Shown here one piece after another: positions 36,252 to 44,699 of a DNA stretch of 64,000 bases (the first letter of the stretch is position 1; each line of letters begins with the position of its first letter). The DNA is taken from positions 20,833-84,832 of the forward strand of contig UQLA01000010.1 of NCBI GenBank assembly GCA_900541745.1, read 5' to 3'. This stretch comes from an uncultured Collinsella sp. GTDB taxonomy: Bacteria; Actinomycetota; Coriobacteriia; Coriobacteriales; Coriobacteriaceae. The notes under the pieces are model-generated. The model was given only the letters and a program-made list of their open reading frames with translations, had not been told where the DNA came from and searched no databases. The translations under genes and the position numbers were made by a program.

Positions 36252-38009
36252 CTACTCGGCATCCTCGACCTCATATGAATCCGCCTCGGCGGGCTCATCG
36301 TTTGTCTCTGTCGCAGCCCCGCGCGCCTCGTCAAACGCCGCCTTCATGGTCTTGTTACCCCAGGTGAGCTTACGAATGGTAAGATCGTCGGCCTTCTTGT
36401 TGGCCAGGCGCAGATTGTTCTCGGAGGACAGCAACGCCTCCTTGGTTTTCTGCAGATGGCTAATCGTCTTGTCGATCTCATCGATCGCCGTTTGGAACTT
36501 GCGGCTCGCGATCTCGTAGTTGCGGCCGAAGTCGTTCTTGAACTTTTCCATCTTGGCTTCGAAGTTCGTGACGTCGATATTCTGCTGTTTGTACTCCGCC
36601 AGCTCCTGCTTATAACGCAGCGAACCCATGGCGGCGTTGCGCAGCAGCGTGATCATGGGAATAAAGAACTGCGGACGGATCACGTACATCTTCTCGTAGC
36701 GATAGCTCACGTCCACGATGCCGGCATTGTAAAGCTCGCTCTCGGGCTCGAGCAGCGTGCAGAGCACTGCATACTCACAGCCCTTCTGGCGACGATCGTG
36801 GTCGAGCTTCTTAAAGAAGTCCTCGTTCTTGTGCTTGGTCGCAGTCTCGTCGTTCTCGTTTTTCATCTCGAACATAATCGAAATGACCTCGTTGCCGCTC
36901 GCGTCGCACTCGCGGAAGATAAAGTCCCCCTTGGTGCCCTCGGACGCATCGTTATCTTTCTCAAAGTACGCGTTAGGAAACGCCATCATGCGCAGGCGGT
37001 TAAACTCGGTCTCGCAGTGCTGCTCGAGCGACTCGCCCACCATCTTGGTGGACAGGCGGATCTTCATTTCCTTAAGGCGCTCAATCTCTTCGTCCTTGTA
37101 GCGGATCAACTCGTCGCTCACGCGCTTGGCCTGCGCGAGCTCAAGCTCGTGGGCTGCCTTGGCCTGTTCCTCACGCGAATCGCGCACCGCCAGCTCACTC
37201 GTCAGCTTGGCACGCGCCTCATCACGCTCACGCTCCGCCGCGGCGACCGCCTCCGATAGGTTCATTTTGGCCGTCAGCTCCTGTTCGCGCAGCTGCGCGC
37301 GCAGGCCCTCGGCCTCCTGCTCAGACTGAGCCCTTGCGGCGGAAAACTTCTCTTGTACCTTCGCGCGATAGTCAGCAAGCGCGCGCTCGGCCTCGCTGCG
37401 AGCGGCATCGAGCTCACGCTGCGACTCTGCCGCGGCAGCGGCAAGCGCCATCTCCTGGGCCTTGTCCGCAGCGGAGAGCTTTGCCTGTAGCTCAGCAATC
37501 TGAGCGTCGCGGGCGGACAGATCGTTTTGAGCAGCATTGCGCGCCGCCGCCTCGGCAAGTTTGGCTTCGTCATCCTTGCGTCCCAGCTGCGCGCGCAGGT
37601 TGTCGATCTCGCGCTGCAGCTCGGCATTCTCCTTTTGAGCATCGGCGCGGGCCTCAACCGCCGCACGCTGGCTTGCACTCTCGCGCTCTGTGGCAGCGCC
37701 CTCGAGCTTGGCGCGCAGCTCGGCAAGTTCGGCATCGCGCTTGGCGACCTCTTGTGCCAGCTCCTGAGCTGCGGCGTTCTTCTGCTCGACAAGCTGAGCG
37801 TTGCGCTGAGACTCTGCCTTTTGTAAGGCAGCCGTCGAACGCGAGCGCTCAAGCTCCAGCGCCTGCTCGCCCTCGCGCTGGACTGCCCTCACACGCTCAT
37901 CCAGATCGCGCGAAAACTCGGCATCGCGTACTTGCTTGACGATATCCGCATAGCCAGACGCATCAACCTTAAACACTTCGCCGCAATGCGGGCACTTGAT
38001 CTCGTTCAT
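36252..38009 (-). CDS. DUF2130 domain coiled-coil protein
   Basis: A 585-residue protein. It opens with a CPHCG knuckle (IKCPHCGEVFKV, only one C-x2-C pair), followed by ~280 residues of Ala/Glu/Arg/Gln-rich coiled coil. The conserved C-terminal DUF2130 block contains KMVGESLEQHCETEFN, KGDFIFRE and SIMFEMKNENDETATKHKNE. The D..E.K spacing resembles a PD-(D/E)xK nuclease core, as proposed for this family, but no activity is established. The final ~40 residues are acidic. It stands alone on the minus strand. Confidence 0.87.
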   Translation of the reverse strand: MNEIKCPHCGEVFKVDASGYADIVKQVRDAEFSRDLDERVRAVQREGEQALELERSRSTAALQKAESQRNAQLVEQKNAAAQELAQEVAKRDAELAELRAKLEGAATERESASQRAAVEARADAQKENAELQREIDNLRAQLGRKDDEAKLAEAAARNAAQNDLSARDAQIAELQAKLSAADKAQEMALAAAAAESQRELDAARSEAERALADYRAKVQEKFSAARAQSEQEAEGLRAQLREQELTAKMNLSEAVAAAERERDEARAKLTSELAVRDSREEQAKAAHELELAQAKRVSDELIRYKDEEIERLKEMKIRLSTKMVGESLEQHCETEFNRLRMMAFPNAYFEKDNDASEGTKGDFIFRECDASGNEVISIMFEMKNENDETATKHKNEDFFKKLDHDRRQKGCEYAVLCTLLEPESELYNAGIVDVSYRYEKMYVIRPQFFIPMITLLRNAAMGSLRYKQELAEYKQQNIDVTNFEAKMEKFKNDFGRNYEIASRKFQTAIDEIDKTISHLQKTKEALLSSENNLRLANKKADDLTIRKLTWGNKTMKAAFDEARGAATETNDEPAEADSYEVEDAE

Positions 38010-38104
38010 AGCAGCTCCTCGATGGACGCAAATTTCAACCGCCTACACTCTACCGCGCCGCACGGACAAAAAAGGCGCCGCCGCCATAATGGCAACGGCG
38101 CCAG

Positions 38105-38141
38105 AACCACCACAAAGGGGACAGGCACCTTTGTGGTGGTT
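38105..38141. repeat. 14-bp-stem palindrome
   Basis: Perfect stem AACCACCACAAAGG (38105-38118) with its complement at 38128-38141, loop GGACAGGCA, followed by a partial third copy of the arm (TGTGGTGGTT). There is no T-run, so it is not an evident terminator. It lies between the DUF2130 and metallophosphoesterase genes. Confidence 0.75.
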
Positions 38142-38159
38142 TGTGTGGTGGTTCGAGCA

Positions 38160-38705
38160 TTACAGTCCAAAGAAGCCCAGGATTTGATCCCGGCTTACGG
38201 GCTTGTACTCGTTGGCATCGAGACCGACATCGTAGCGAAAGATAGGGCGCTCGCGATCGCGGTTGCGCGCGTTGGTGCGGTCTCCCCTGCTGTGGATATG
38301 CCCGTGCAGCATGATGGCGCCACGCGCCTTGCCGTTCCAGCTGAGCATGGGGTAGTGGCTCATAACCAGACGATGGCCCTTGGCATAGCCAGGGGCAATC
38401 TCCAGGTAATCGCGCACGTCTTCCCAAATCTGCGGCGCGTCCGGATCTTCCCAGTCGCCGTCATGGTTACCGCGGATGAGCGTCACATTCTTGCATTCGA
38501 TACGCTCGCGCAGGTGCACGGCATCCGCTAGGGGCAAACGATAGGTAAAGTCTCCCAGGATGTAGAGACGGTCATCCGCAGTCACGCACTCATTGATGAC
38601 ATCGATGACCTTGCGGTTCATCTCCTCGACCGAGCCAAACGGCCGGTCCATGTCGTGCAAGATATTCGTATCGCCCAGGTGCAGGTCGGCGGTAAACCAC
38701 ATCAT
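38160..38705 (-). CDS. Calcineurin-like metallophosphoesterase
   Basis: A 181-residue phosphoesterase with every metal-binding motif: FTADLHLGDTN at residue 4, ILGDFTYR, RGNHDGDW, SHYPM and LHGHIHSRGD. Small single-domain members of this type are common in gut bacteria and are often annotated only as hydrolases; the substrate is unknown. The first of two adjacent ATGs is used, with GAGGG 8 bases upstream. It follows the two small genes at 38772-39296 in the same direction. Confidence 0.88.
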   Translation of the reverse strand: MMWFTADLHLGDTNILHDMDRPFGSVEEMNRKVIDVINECVTADDRLYILGDFTYRLPLADAVHLRERIECKNVTLIRGNHDGDWEDPDAPQIWEDVRDYLEIAPGYAKGHRLVMSHYPMLSWNGKARGAIMLHGHIHSRGDRTNARNRDRERPIFRYDVGLDANEYKPVSRDQILGFFGL

Positions 38706-38771
38706 CGTCTATGCCCTCATTTCGCAACGCGTTCAACTCGTGCTAAGTATACAGACGCAGCGATGCGGCGG

Positions 38772-38951
38772 TCATCCAAAGAGCCCACCGAACAGACCTC
38801 GGCGGCGCTTGTCTTTCTTTTTCGAAGCGTCACTCTGAGCTTTCTTGTCCTGCCGTTTCTTACGATCCTGCTCCAACTCATCGTCGTCGAGTAGCAGATC
38901 CCACTCAAACGGATCGTCTGTCAGATCGAACTGGTCGTCGTCATCAAACAT
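38772..38951 (-). CDS. Small charge-segregated protein of unknown function
   Basis: A 59-residue protein with a strongly acidic first half (MFDDDDQFDLTDDPFEWD) and a lysine/arginine-rich second half ending RRRGLFGGLFG. The ATG at 38951 has GGAGG 5 bases upstream, and a second in-frame ATG at 38963 lies before it. It starts 19 bases after the HIRAN gene stop. No family is recognised. The amphipathic GLFGGLFG end could touch membrane. Real coding is likely but not certain. Confidence 0.55.
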   Translation of the reverse strand: MFDDDDQFDLTDDPFEWDLLLDDDELEQDRKKRQDKKAQSDASKKKDKRRRGLFGGLFG

Positions 38952-38969
38952 GGCCGCCTCCATTGCCGA

Positions 38970-39296
38970 CTAGCGGGCATCCACCACGTAGAGGCCAACG
39001 CGCACCTGATGCCACGGGCTGCGCTCGGGAGCGACCTGCTGCACGCGGGCCTCAAATACGTCCTCGTGGCCGTAATACATCATCAAGGACAGCGGGCCGA
39101 CCTCGTTTCCCGGGACATAGCCAAGCTTGGTGTTGCCGTAGTAGATCGCAACCGCCTCAGGGTCATGGGGATTATCGCGCTCGGCACACAGCGTCAGCTT
39201 ATCGCCCGCTTTAAGATCGCCCAGGACCAAGGCGCCATCGGCATACTGAAATCCTGCAATGTGAAATGACAGAAGAACACGTGAAGGCTCGTACAT
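38970..39296 (-). CDS. HIRAN domain protein
   Basis: A 108-residue protein consisting almost only of a HIRAN domain. The core AERDNPHDPEAVAIYYGNTK followed by LGYVPGNEV is diagnostic. HIRAN domains are known to bind DNA ends or damaged DNA, often fused to helicases or nucleases; here the domain stands alone. The start follows GAGGAG. It is first in a minus-strand group with the charged 59-residue protein and probably the phosphoesterase. Confidence 0.85.
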   Translation of the reverse strand: MYEPSRVLLSFHIAGFQYADGALVLGDLKAGDKLTLCAERDNPHDPEAVAIYYGNTKLGYVPGNEVGPLSLMMYYGHEDVFEARVQQVAPERSPWHQVRVGLYVVDAR

Positions 39297-39391
39297 GGCA
39301 ACTCCTCTAACAGCCGGAATACCCGGCGTTTAACCTTACAGAGAAGTCTACGAACTCGCGCGGACACAAATTCATCCTGCCTGCGTCTTTC

Positions 39392-39430
39392 AAGCGCTCT
39401 GTCTCGCAACGCTTGCGAGACAGAGCGCTT
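39392..39430. repeat. Perfect 18-bp hairpin
   Basis: Arms 39392-39409 and 39413-39430 are perfect complements around a 3-base loop. Neither side has a T-run. It lies in the 427-bp gap between the HIRAN and aldehyde dehydrogenase genes, which otherwise holds one tiny gene (39537-39620) and another hairpin. Confidence 0.75.
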
Positions 39431-39536
39431 GCAGATAAGATAGGAGTACGGATGGCACCCGTTGCAGCGGGTCTTGCCAACTCCGATACACGTTTTCATC
39501 GTGAGAAGTAGCCGTCTTCGCTTACGCGGGGGGCGG

Positions 39537-39620
39537 CTATTTCATTCGGCCGATAAACAGGCCGAGTTCGATAGCCGCGATTAACAACGCCAGTAACGAA
39601 ATAACATCGCTTACGTTCAT
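39537..39620 (-). CDS. 27-residue single-pass membrane peptide, holin-like toxin candidate
   Basis: Begins MNVSDVISLLALLIAA, continues as one hydrophobic helix and ends GRMK. AGAAGGGA lies 7 bases before the ATG, a good ribosome site. The shape (very short, one helix, polar basic end) matches the putative holin-like/TxpA-type toxins of type I toxin-antitoxin loci. A stem of TAGCCG with its complement follows the stop. No antisense RNA can be shown from sequence. A longer frame over the same DNA (39496-39720) has no membrane pattern and is considered a shadow. Confidence 0.5.
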   Translation of the reverse strand: MNVSDVISLLALLIAAIELGLFIGRMK

Positions 39621-39678
39621 ACCAATTCCCTTCTAAAGGGAGTTGGCCCATCCGCACCCCATAGCAGTAGTCTAACGT

Positions 39679-39722
39679 AAATGACAGGTAATAGGAACAC
39701 TTGTTCGTATTACCTGTCATTT
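39679..39722. repeat. Long imperfect hairpin after the aldehyde dehydrogenase gene
   Basis: A 15-bp perfect outer stem (39679-39693 with 39708-39722) continues after one G-G mismatch into a further GAACA/TGTTC stem, about 20 bp in total. It begins one base after the dehydrogenase stop and lies upstream of the small membrane peptide gene. It may end the dehydrogenase transcript or belong to the peptide's control region. Confidence 0.65.
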
Positions 39723-39723
39723 C

Positions 39724-41103
39724 CTAATGCACAAACATGCGCACGAATTTGTGCTTCCAGCTTGCGTAGGGCGCATACCGAAACGGCACGTCCAGCCACG
39801 TTGCCTTGTTCACGATGCTCTTCTTGTGGCTAAACGTATCGAAGCTCTCGCGGCCATGGTACTGTCCCATGCCGCTCGCGCCCATGCCGCCAAAGCCCAT
39901 ATGGCTCGTAGCCAAGTGCATGATGGTGTCGTTAACGCAGCCGCCGCCAAAAGGCACGTAGCGCACAAAGCGCTGCTGAACCTCGCGATCCTGACTAAAG
40001 ATATACAGGGCCAGCGGCGTCGGACGATCCGTAATAAACGTCTCGGCCTCGTCTAGGCTCTCAAACGTCAGTACCGGCAAGATAGGGCCGAAAATCTCCT
40101 CCTGCATCACGGCGTCATCGGGGGTCACGCCGTCTAGGATCGTCGGCTCAATCTTGAGCGACGACTCGCGCGCCATGCCTCCCAGCACAACCTTATCGGG
40201 ATCGATCAGCCCGCGTACGCGCGCAAAATGCTTGGCATTGACAATATGACCGTAGTCCTCGTTGTCGAGCGGATGCTCGCCAAACATGCGGCGGACCTCC
40301 TCCTTGATGAGGCCCAACAGCTCATCGTGCACGCGCGTATCGACCAGCAGATAGTCGGGCGCTACACAGGTCTGGCCCACGTTGAGCCATTTACCAAAGG
40401 CGATACGCCGTGCCGCGACCTTCAAGTTTGCCGTCGCATCCACGATGCAGGGACTCTTTCCGCCCAGCTCAAGCGTCACGGGCGTAAGGTTTTTACTTGC
40501 GCGCTCCATGACGAGCTTGCCGACCGGAACGCTTCCGGTAAAGAAGATTTTGTCCCAGCATTCATCGAGCAGCGCCTCGTTCTCGGCACGCCCGCCTTCG
40601 ACGACCGTTACCAGGCGCGGATCAAATGCTTCCTCGCAAATCTGCCTGAGCACCGCGCTCGAAGCCGGCGCATAGGCACTCGGCTTGATGACCACGGTGT
40701 TACCCGCGGCAAGGGCGCCGGCGAGCGGCTCGAGTGTTAGCAAAAACGGGTAGTTCCACGGAGCCATAATGAGCGTGACGCCATAGGGCACGGCTTGCGT
40801 TTTGCACACGCTCACAGCGTTAGCGAGGTCACACGGACGCTGGCGCGGACGACTCCATCGAGCCACATGAGCGATCTGATGACGAATCTCGGAAAGCGAC
40901 GTGCCGATCTCGCACATATAGGCCTCGTCATGCGACTTTCCCAAATCGGTCTTGAGCGCATGGGCAATATCGGCCTCGTGCGCACGAACCGCATCACGCA
41001 GACGCACCAGTGCGCGACGTCGAGCATCGACATCAAACGTAGCGTGCGTCTTAAAGTAGGTGCGCTGATCGCCGACGATGCGCGCAATTTCCTCGGTGTT
41101 CAT
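39724..41103 (-). CDS. Aldehyde dehydrogenase, class 3-like
   Basis: Oxidises aldehydes to acids with NAD(P)+. The 459-residue length is the short class 3 type. The catalytic cysteine is in NVGQTCVAPDY near residue 244 and the general-base glutamate in TLELGGKSP near 210; IMAPWNYPF and FFTGSVPVGK line the cofactor site. It begins 9 bases after the alcohol dehydrogenase stop, so the two form an operon. Together they could interconvert a medium- or long-chain alcohol, aldehyde and acid; the substrate is not evident. Confidence 0.92.
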   Translation of the reverse strand: MNTEEIARIVGDQRTYFKTHATFDVDARRRALVRLRDAVRAHEADIAHALKTDLGKSHDEAYMCEIGTSLSEIRHQIAHVARWSRPRQRPCDLANAVSVCKTQAVPYGVTLIMAPWNYPFLLTLEPLAGALAAGNTVVIKPSAYAPASSAVLRQICEEAFDPRLVTVVEGGRAENEALLDECWDKIFFTGSVPVGKLVMERASKNLTPVTLELGGKSPCIVDATANLKVAARRIAFGKWLNVGQTCVAPDYLLVDTRVHDELLGLIKEEVRRMFGEHPLDNEDYGHIVNAKHFARVRGLIDPDKVVLGGMARESSLKIEPTILDGVTPDDAVMQEEIFGPILPVLTFESLDEAETFITDRPTPLALYIFSQDREVQQRFVRYVPFGGGCVNDTIMHLATSHMGFGGMGASGMGQYHGRESFDTFSHKKSIVNKATWLDVPFRYAPYASWKHKFVRMFVH

Positions 41104-41112
41104 GGCAACCTC

Positions 41113-42333
41113 CTAGTTCTCGTCTTCAAACATACCACCCGCAACAACTTCGTACATATGCTCGAGCTCCAGGCGGTCCATTAAAAGAGGAACGGGGTAC
41201 AGGGGATTAGCCTCGGCATCGGCATGCGCCGCCATTTCGGGAATGTCGGAGCGGCGAATACCCGCTACATATTTGGGGATTCCCAGGGCGGCGTTCATGC
41301 GGTCGACCCAATCGATAAAGGCCTCGGCCGCAAGACTGTCCCGCGCGGTAGCCGGCGCAATGCCCGCCATGCGAGCAAGATCGGCAAGCTTGGGGGCGGC
41401 GGCGTCACCATAAGCGCGAAGCATGTGCGGCAGGATGATCGCGTTGGTCAAACCGTGCGGAATTCCGTATCGGCCGCCCAGACTGTGCGCGATGGCATGC
41501 ACATATCCGACATAGGAGCGGGTAAACGCAACGCCCGCCTTATACGCCGCCGAAAGCATATTGCGGCGTGCACGCATGTCGTCGCCATGCTCATAGGCCT
41601 CTAGCAAATTGTCGCGGATGAGCTGGACCGCCTGACGCGCCATCTTGCGCGTGTAGGGCGTGGTGCTACGGCCGATAAAGGCCTCGACAGCATGCGTCAG
41701 GGCATCCATGCCCGTCTGCCCCGTAATGGAGGCGGGCAGGCCGCGCGTAAATTCAGGGTCGTGCACCGCAAAGCGCGGGATAAGCACAAAGTCGTTAATG
41801 GGGTACTTGTAGTGCGTCTCGTCATCGGTAATTACCGCCGCAAGCGTGACCTCGCTTCCCGTGCCTGCCGTGGTGGGAACGGCGATGAGCAGCGGCAAGA
41901 GACGATGAACGCGCAACAGGCCGCGCATCTTGTTGATGGGCTTGTTTGGCCGCGCGATGCGTGCGCCCACGCCCTTGGCGCAGTCCATGGCCGAACCGCC
42001 ACCAAAGCCGATAATGGCCCGGCAGTCGTTCTCGCGATACAGCGCCGCCGCCTCCTCCACATTCGAGACCGTGGGGTTCGCACGCGTTTCGGCATAGACC
42101 GTAACGGCAATCCCCTGAGCCGTAAGCGCGCGCTCGAGTGATGCCGTGAGCCCCAAACGTGCAATACCAGGGTCTGTCACGATAAGGACCTTCTGAATCG
42201 AGCGCTTTTGAAGCACCGCGGGCACATCCTCGGTATGCTCCAAAATGCGCGGCTCGGTATAGGGCAGGATCAGCAATGCAATGCGAAAAACCGTCTGATA
42301 TGTTCGGCACCAGGCACGACGGGCTAGATGCAT
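41113..42333 (-). CDS. Iron-containing alcohol dehydrogenase (group III)
   Basis: A 406-residue NAD(P)-dependent alcohol dehydrogenase. The nucleotide motif IGFGGGSAMDCAKG lies near residue 110 and GTGSEVT near 155. The metal ligands are in GMDALTHAVEA, in HAIAHSLGG and in GIPHGLTNAIILPHML. An unusual basic ~25-residue N-terminal stretch precedes the fold and might be dispensable. The ATG has GGAG 8 bases upstream. First gene of the two-gene unit with the aldehyde dehydrogenase. Confidence 0.91.
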   Translation of the reverse strand: MHLARRAWCRTYQTVFRIALLILPYTEPRILEHTEDVPAVLQKRSIQKVLIVTDPGIARLGLTASLERALTAQGIAVTVYAETRANPTVSNVEEAAALYRENDCRAIIGFGGGSAMDCAKGVGARIARPNKPINKMRGLLRVHRLLPLLIAVPTTAGTGSEVTLAAVITDDETHYKYPINDFVLIPRFAVHDPEFTRGLPASITGQTGMDALTHAVEAFIGRSTTPYTRKMARQAVQLIRDNLLEAYEHGDDMRARRNMLSAAYKAGVAFTRSYVGYVHAIAHSLGGRYGIPHGLTNAIILPHMLRAYGDAAAPKLADLARMAGIAPATARDSLAAEAFIDWVDRMNAALGIPKYVAGIRRSDIPEMAAHADAEANPLYPVPLLMDRLELEHMYEVVAGGMFEDEN

Positions 42334-42589
42334 AAAGGAAACTCCTATATTTGTTGATAGGTCAACATTTGCTCGACCGATTGTACTCAGCGGCGGTCAA
42401 AGACGGCTTGCCAATCGTTAATCAATCAACATCTTCATATCTCAAAATTGTTTTATTGAAAATCATTCCTAATAGGCTTCACATTTGGTTGCATTTATGG
42501 ATAATAGAACTCGTCAAGACGCACGTCCGGAGAGGGCCCTTACGGGACCGGACGAGCGCGCAATCGCCATCGATCGAAAGGATCGAATC

Positions 42590-43150
42590 ATGAAGTTTGT
42601 TTGCCCCGTTTGCGGTTATGTGGAAGAGTTCGACGGCGACCAGCTGCCCGAGGACTTCAAGTGCCCCCAGTGCGGCGTTCCCGGTTCTCGTTTCCTGAAG
42701 CAGGAGGAGGGCCAGCTCGAGTGGGCTGCCGAGCACGTCGTGGGCGTCGCCAAGATGGAGGGCGTCTCCGAGGACATCGTTGCCGACCTGCGCGCCAACT
42801 TTGAGGGCGAGTGCTCCGAGGTCGGTATGTACCTGGCCATGGCTCGCGTCGCTCATCGCGAGGGTTACCCCGAGATCGGCCTGTACTGGGAGAAGGCTGC
42901 CCACGAGGAGGCCGAGCACGCCGCTAAGTTCGCTGAGCTCCTGGGCGAGGTCGTGACTGACTCCACCAAGAAGAACCTCGAGATGCGTGTTGAGGCCGAG
43001 AACGGCGCCACCGCCGGCAAGACCGATCTTGCCAAGCGCGCAAAGGCCGCTGGCCTCGATGCCATCCACGACACCGTGCACGAGATGGCTCGCGACGAGG
43101 CCCGCCACGGCAAGGCTTTCGCCGGCCTGCTCAAGCGCTACTTTGGCTAA
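42590..43150 (+). CDS. Reverse rubrerythrin (N-terminal rubredoxin)
   Basis: A 186-residue non-heme iron peroxidase that detoxifies hydrogen peroxide and oxygen in anaerobes. The rubredoxin domain comes first, with Cys 5, 8, 25 and 28 as two C-x2-C pairs, and the ferritin-like diiron domain follows. Its ligand motifs are ECSEVGMYLAMARVA, EEAEHAAKF and DEARHGKAF. This order is the reverse of classical rubrerythrin and is typical of oxygen-exposed strict anaerobes. The ATG at 42590 has GAAAGGA 7 bases upstream. The 256-bp leader (42334-42589) shows no gene. Confidence 0.93.
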   Translation: MKFVCPVCGYVEEFDGDQLPEDFKCPQCGVPGSRFLKQEEGQLEWAAEHVVGVAKMEGVSEDIVADLRANFEGECSEVGMYLAMARVAHREGYPEIGLYWEKAAHEEAEHAAKFAELLGEVVTDSTKKNLEMRVEAENGATAGKTDLAKRAKAAGLDAIHDTVHEMARDEARHGKAFAGLLKRYFG

Positions 43151-43184
43151 GCCAGCCGCCTGAGAGACAATCTCTAGCTCGATA

Positions 43185-43214
43185 AGGCCCGGACCGCATG
43201 GTTCGGGCCTTTTT
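43185..43214 (+). terminator. Terminator after rubrerythrin
   Basis: An 11-bp stem with one mismatch region (43185-43195 with 43200-43210, loop GCAT) followed by five T. Confidence 0.88.
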
Positions 43215-43279
43215 GTGTCTCGAGGACTCGTTAACGCCCTGAAATAGGACCGTCTTGGGCATCGGCTTCTCGTCAAAAA

Positions 43280-43402
43280 CTAAGTGAGTAGACTTTTTGG
43301 AACTTGCCGAGCACACCACCCATATTGCTTTATAAAGCCGCAGGTAAATGACTTGTTGCAAAACGGCTTGGTCGCCAAAGTGCCAAAAGTCTACTCACTT
43401 AG
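43280..43402. repeat. 123-bp palindromic repeat, copy B
   Basis: Same ends and length as copy A. Its last 34 bases are identical to those of copy C. The right-hand terminal repeat supplies the last codons and the TAG stop (43391-43393) of the minus-strand nuclease-like gene. No target duplication is visible. Confidence 0.92.
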
Positions 43403-44518
43403 AACCGCAGCCGTCCACGATCGAGCTGTTTTGCGTCTAACGGGCATCTTTCCGTCGATTACTCCCAATTTTGTCCAGTCAACGAATAGTTCAGACCGGA
43501 GTAATGCCTCAGCCCTTTGCTCATCCGGGCTTTTATCACGATATTCAGCATCGAGCATCCTGCATACGGCCTTAACGATCGCGCGGAATCTATCCTCATC
43601 GGATATCTGTCTGTGTGTCAGGAGAAGCACATCGTAGCCCATGGCCTGAAGGGCCGTCATGCGATCGGCGTCACGCAAGCCATCCCCTGCGCGTCCGTGC
43701 GAGGCCTTTCCCTGACATTCAATGGCCACCTGTCGCCTGCCGTCCGGCGAAGAAAGTAGTAGGTCAATATATACACGGGACTTTCCCACAATCGCTCGAG
43801 CACTTGTGCTTAACGTCACTTCGACATTGAGCTCTATACCGCAAAACCCTTCGCCTCCCAGGGCTCGCGGCAGTCCAAGCAACAAATACGCCTCGACCTC
43901 AAAAGGCGACGCGGCGCCCAATGGGACGAGTTGCGATACCGTCATAAATCTATTGCCGTAACGCATCCCGCAAACATCTGAACAAAAACGGTCAAGGTCT
44001 CTACCCAAAACCAAAGCGTCTCGACGCCATAAATTTGAGGCGGCGCCGTCCTCGGACGGGCAGCGCGCCCAACCGAACGTTGTCGAAATCGCGCCCGAAT
44101 CAATTGCACGTGAAAGCTCCGCCTCGAGTGCCGCCGGCAGAGCACACACCGCAAACAGGCCGCACATCTCCGCCAACACAAAAAGAAGCTGAAGATCCGT
44201 CAGATGCCGCGACATGATGAATGCCGTCAGTAGAGGAGACGTAATCAAAAATCCATGCTCCGTTTCCAGCACAGATTCCCTGGGGAGCTCACCAAGAAAC
44301 AGCCGCTGTCTAATGCTGGCAGGACAAGTCCGTTTGTTTCTCGTCCGAACCAATGTATACAACGGAAAGCCGAGCGCAACCGCAGCCGTCGGGTTACGGG
44401 CGAGGTCATATCGCTGCCGGTCTTCTTCCGGCCGTGGAAGCGGCGGACACAAGGCGCGGACCTGAGGAGGCAAACGCCAGTATCTAAAAGCCGATATGTC
44501 ACAAAGTAGATCTTTCAT
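43391..44518 (-). CDS. Putative Vsr/DUF559-like nuclease protein
   Basis: A 375-residue protein of a family I cannot name. The last third has features of a PD-(D/E)xK fold of the Vsr/DUF559 type: an Asp in SRVYIDLLLSS, then VAIECQGKASHG, a DADR motif and GYDVLLLTHRQI. The first two-thirds are helical, with an early VALGFPLYTLVRTRNKR reminiscent of the domains that precede such nucleases in abortive-infection-type proteins. No ribosome site is clear; GTG 44524 is an alternative start. The gene lies exactly between two same-orientation 123-bp repeats, and its C-terminal Leu-Ser-Glu-stop comes from the repeat. A defence or mobile cargo role is a guess. Confidence 0.65.
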   Translation of the reverse strand: MKDLLCDISAFRYWRLPPQVRALCPPLPRPEEDRQRYDLARNPTAAVALGFPLYTLVRTRNKRTCPASIRQRLFLGELPRESVLETEHGFLITSPLLTAFIMSRHLTDLQLLFVLAEMCGLFAVCALPAALEAELSRAIDSGAISTTFGWARCPSEDGAASNLWRRDALVLGRDLDRFCSDVCGMRYGNRFMTVSQLVPLGAASPFEVEAYLLLGLPRALGGEGFCGIELNVEVTLSTSARAIVGKSRVYIDLLLSSPDGRRQVAIECQGKASHGRAGDGLRDADRMTALQAMGYDVLLLTHRQISDEDRFRAIVKAVCRMLDAEYRDKSPDEQRAEALLRSELFVDWTKLGVIDGKMPVRRKTARSWTAAVLSE

Positions 44519-44699
44519 AGGCACAGGAAAACACGAATTTCAACCCAGCCTGACTCGCATTGGCACGAACGCACCAAAAATGGCGCCGAACGGACTGCCA
44601 AGTTTTCAACAGCCTTCCCCAACTGACCAAAAGCTTGCCGAGAGCTGGACGAAGTTCTGCTGAAAACCCCATTTTTTTCTCATGCAGAAGCTTTGCGCG

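Noticed and set aside
39496..39720. 74-codon minus-strand frame over the tiny membrane peptide
   Set aside because: It has no ribosome site and no hydrophobic or domain pattern; the 27-codon frame in another phase has both a ribosome site and a membrane helix.
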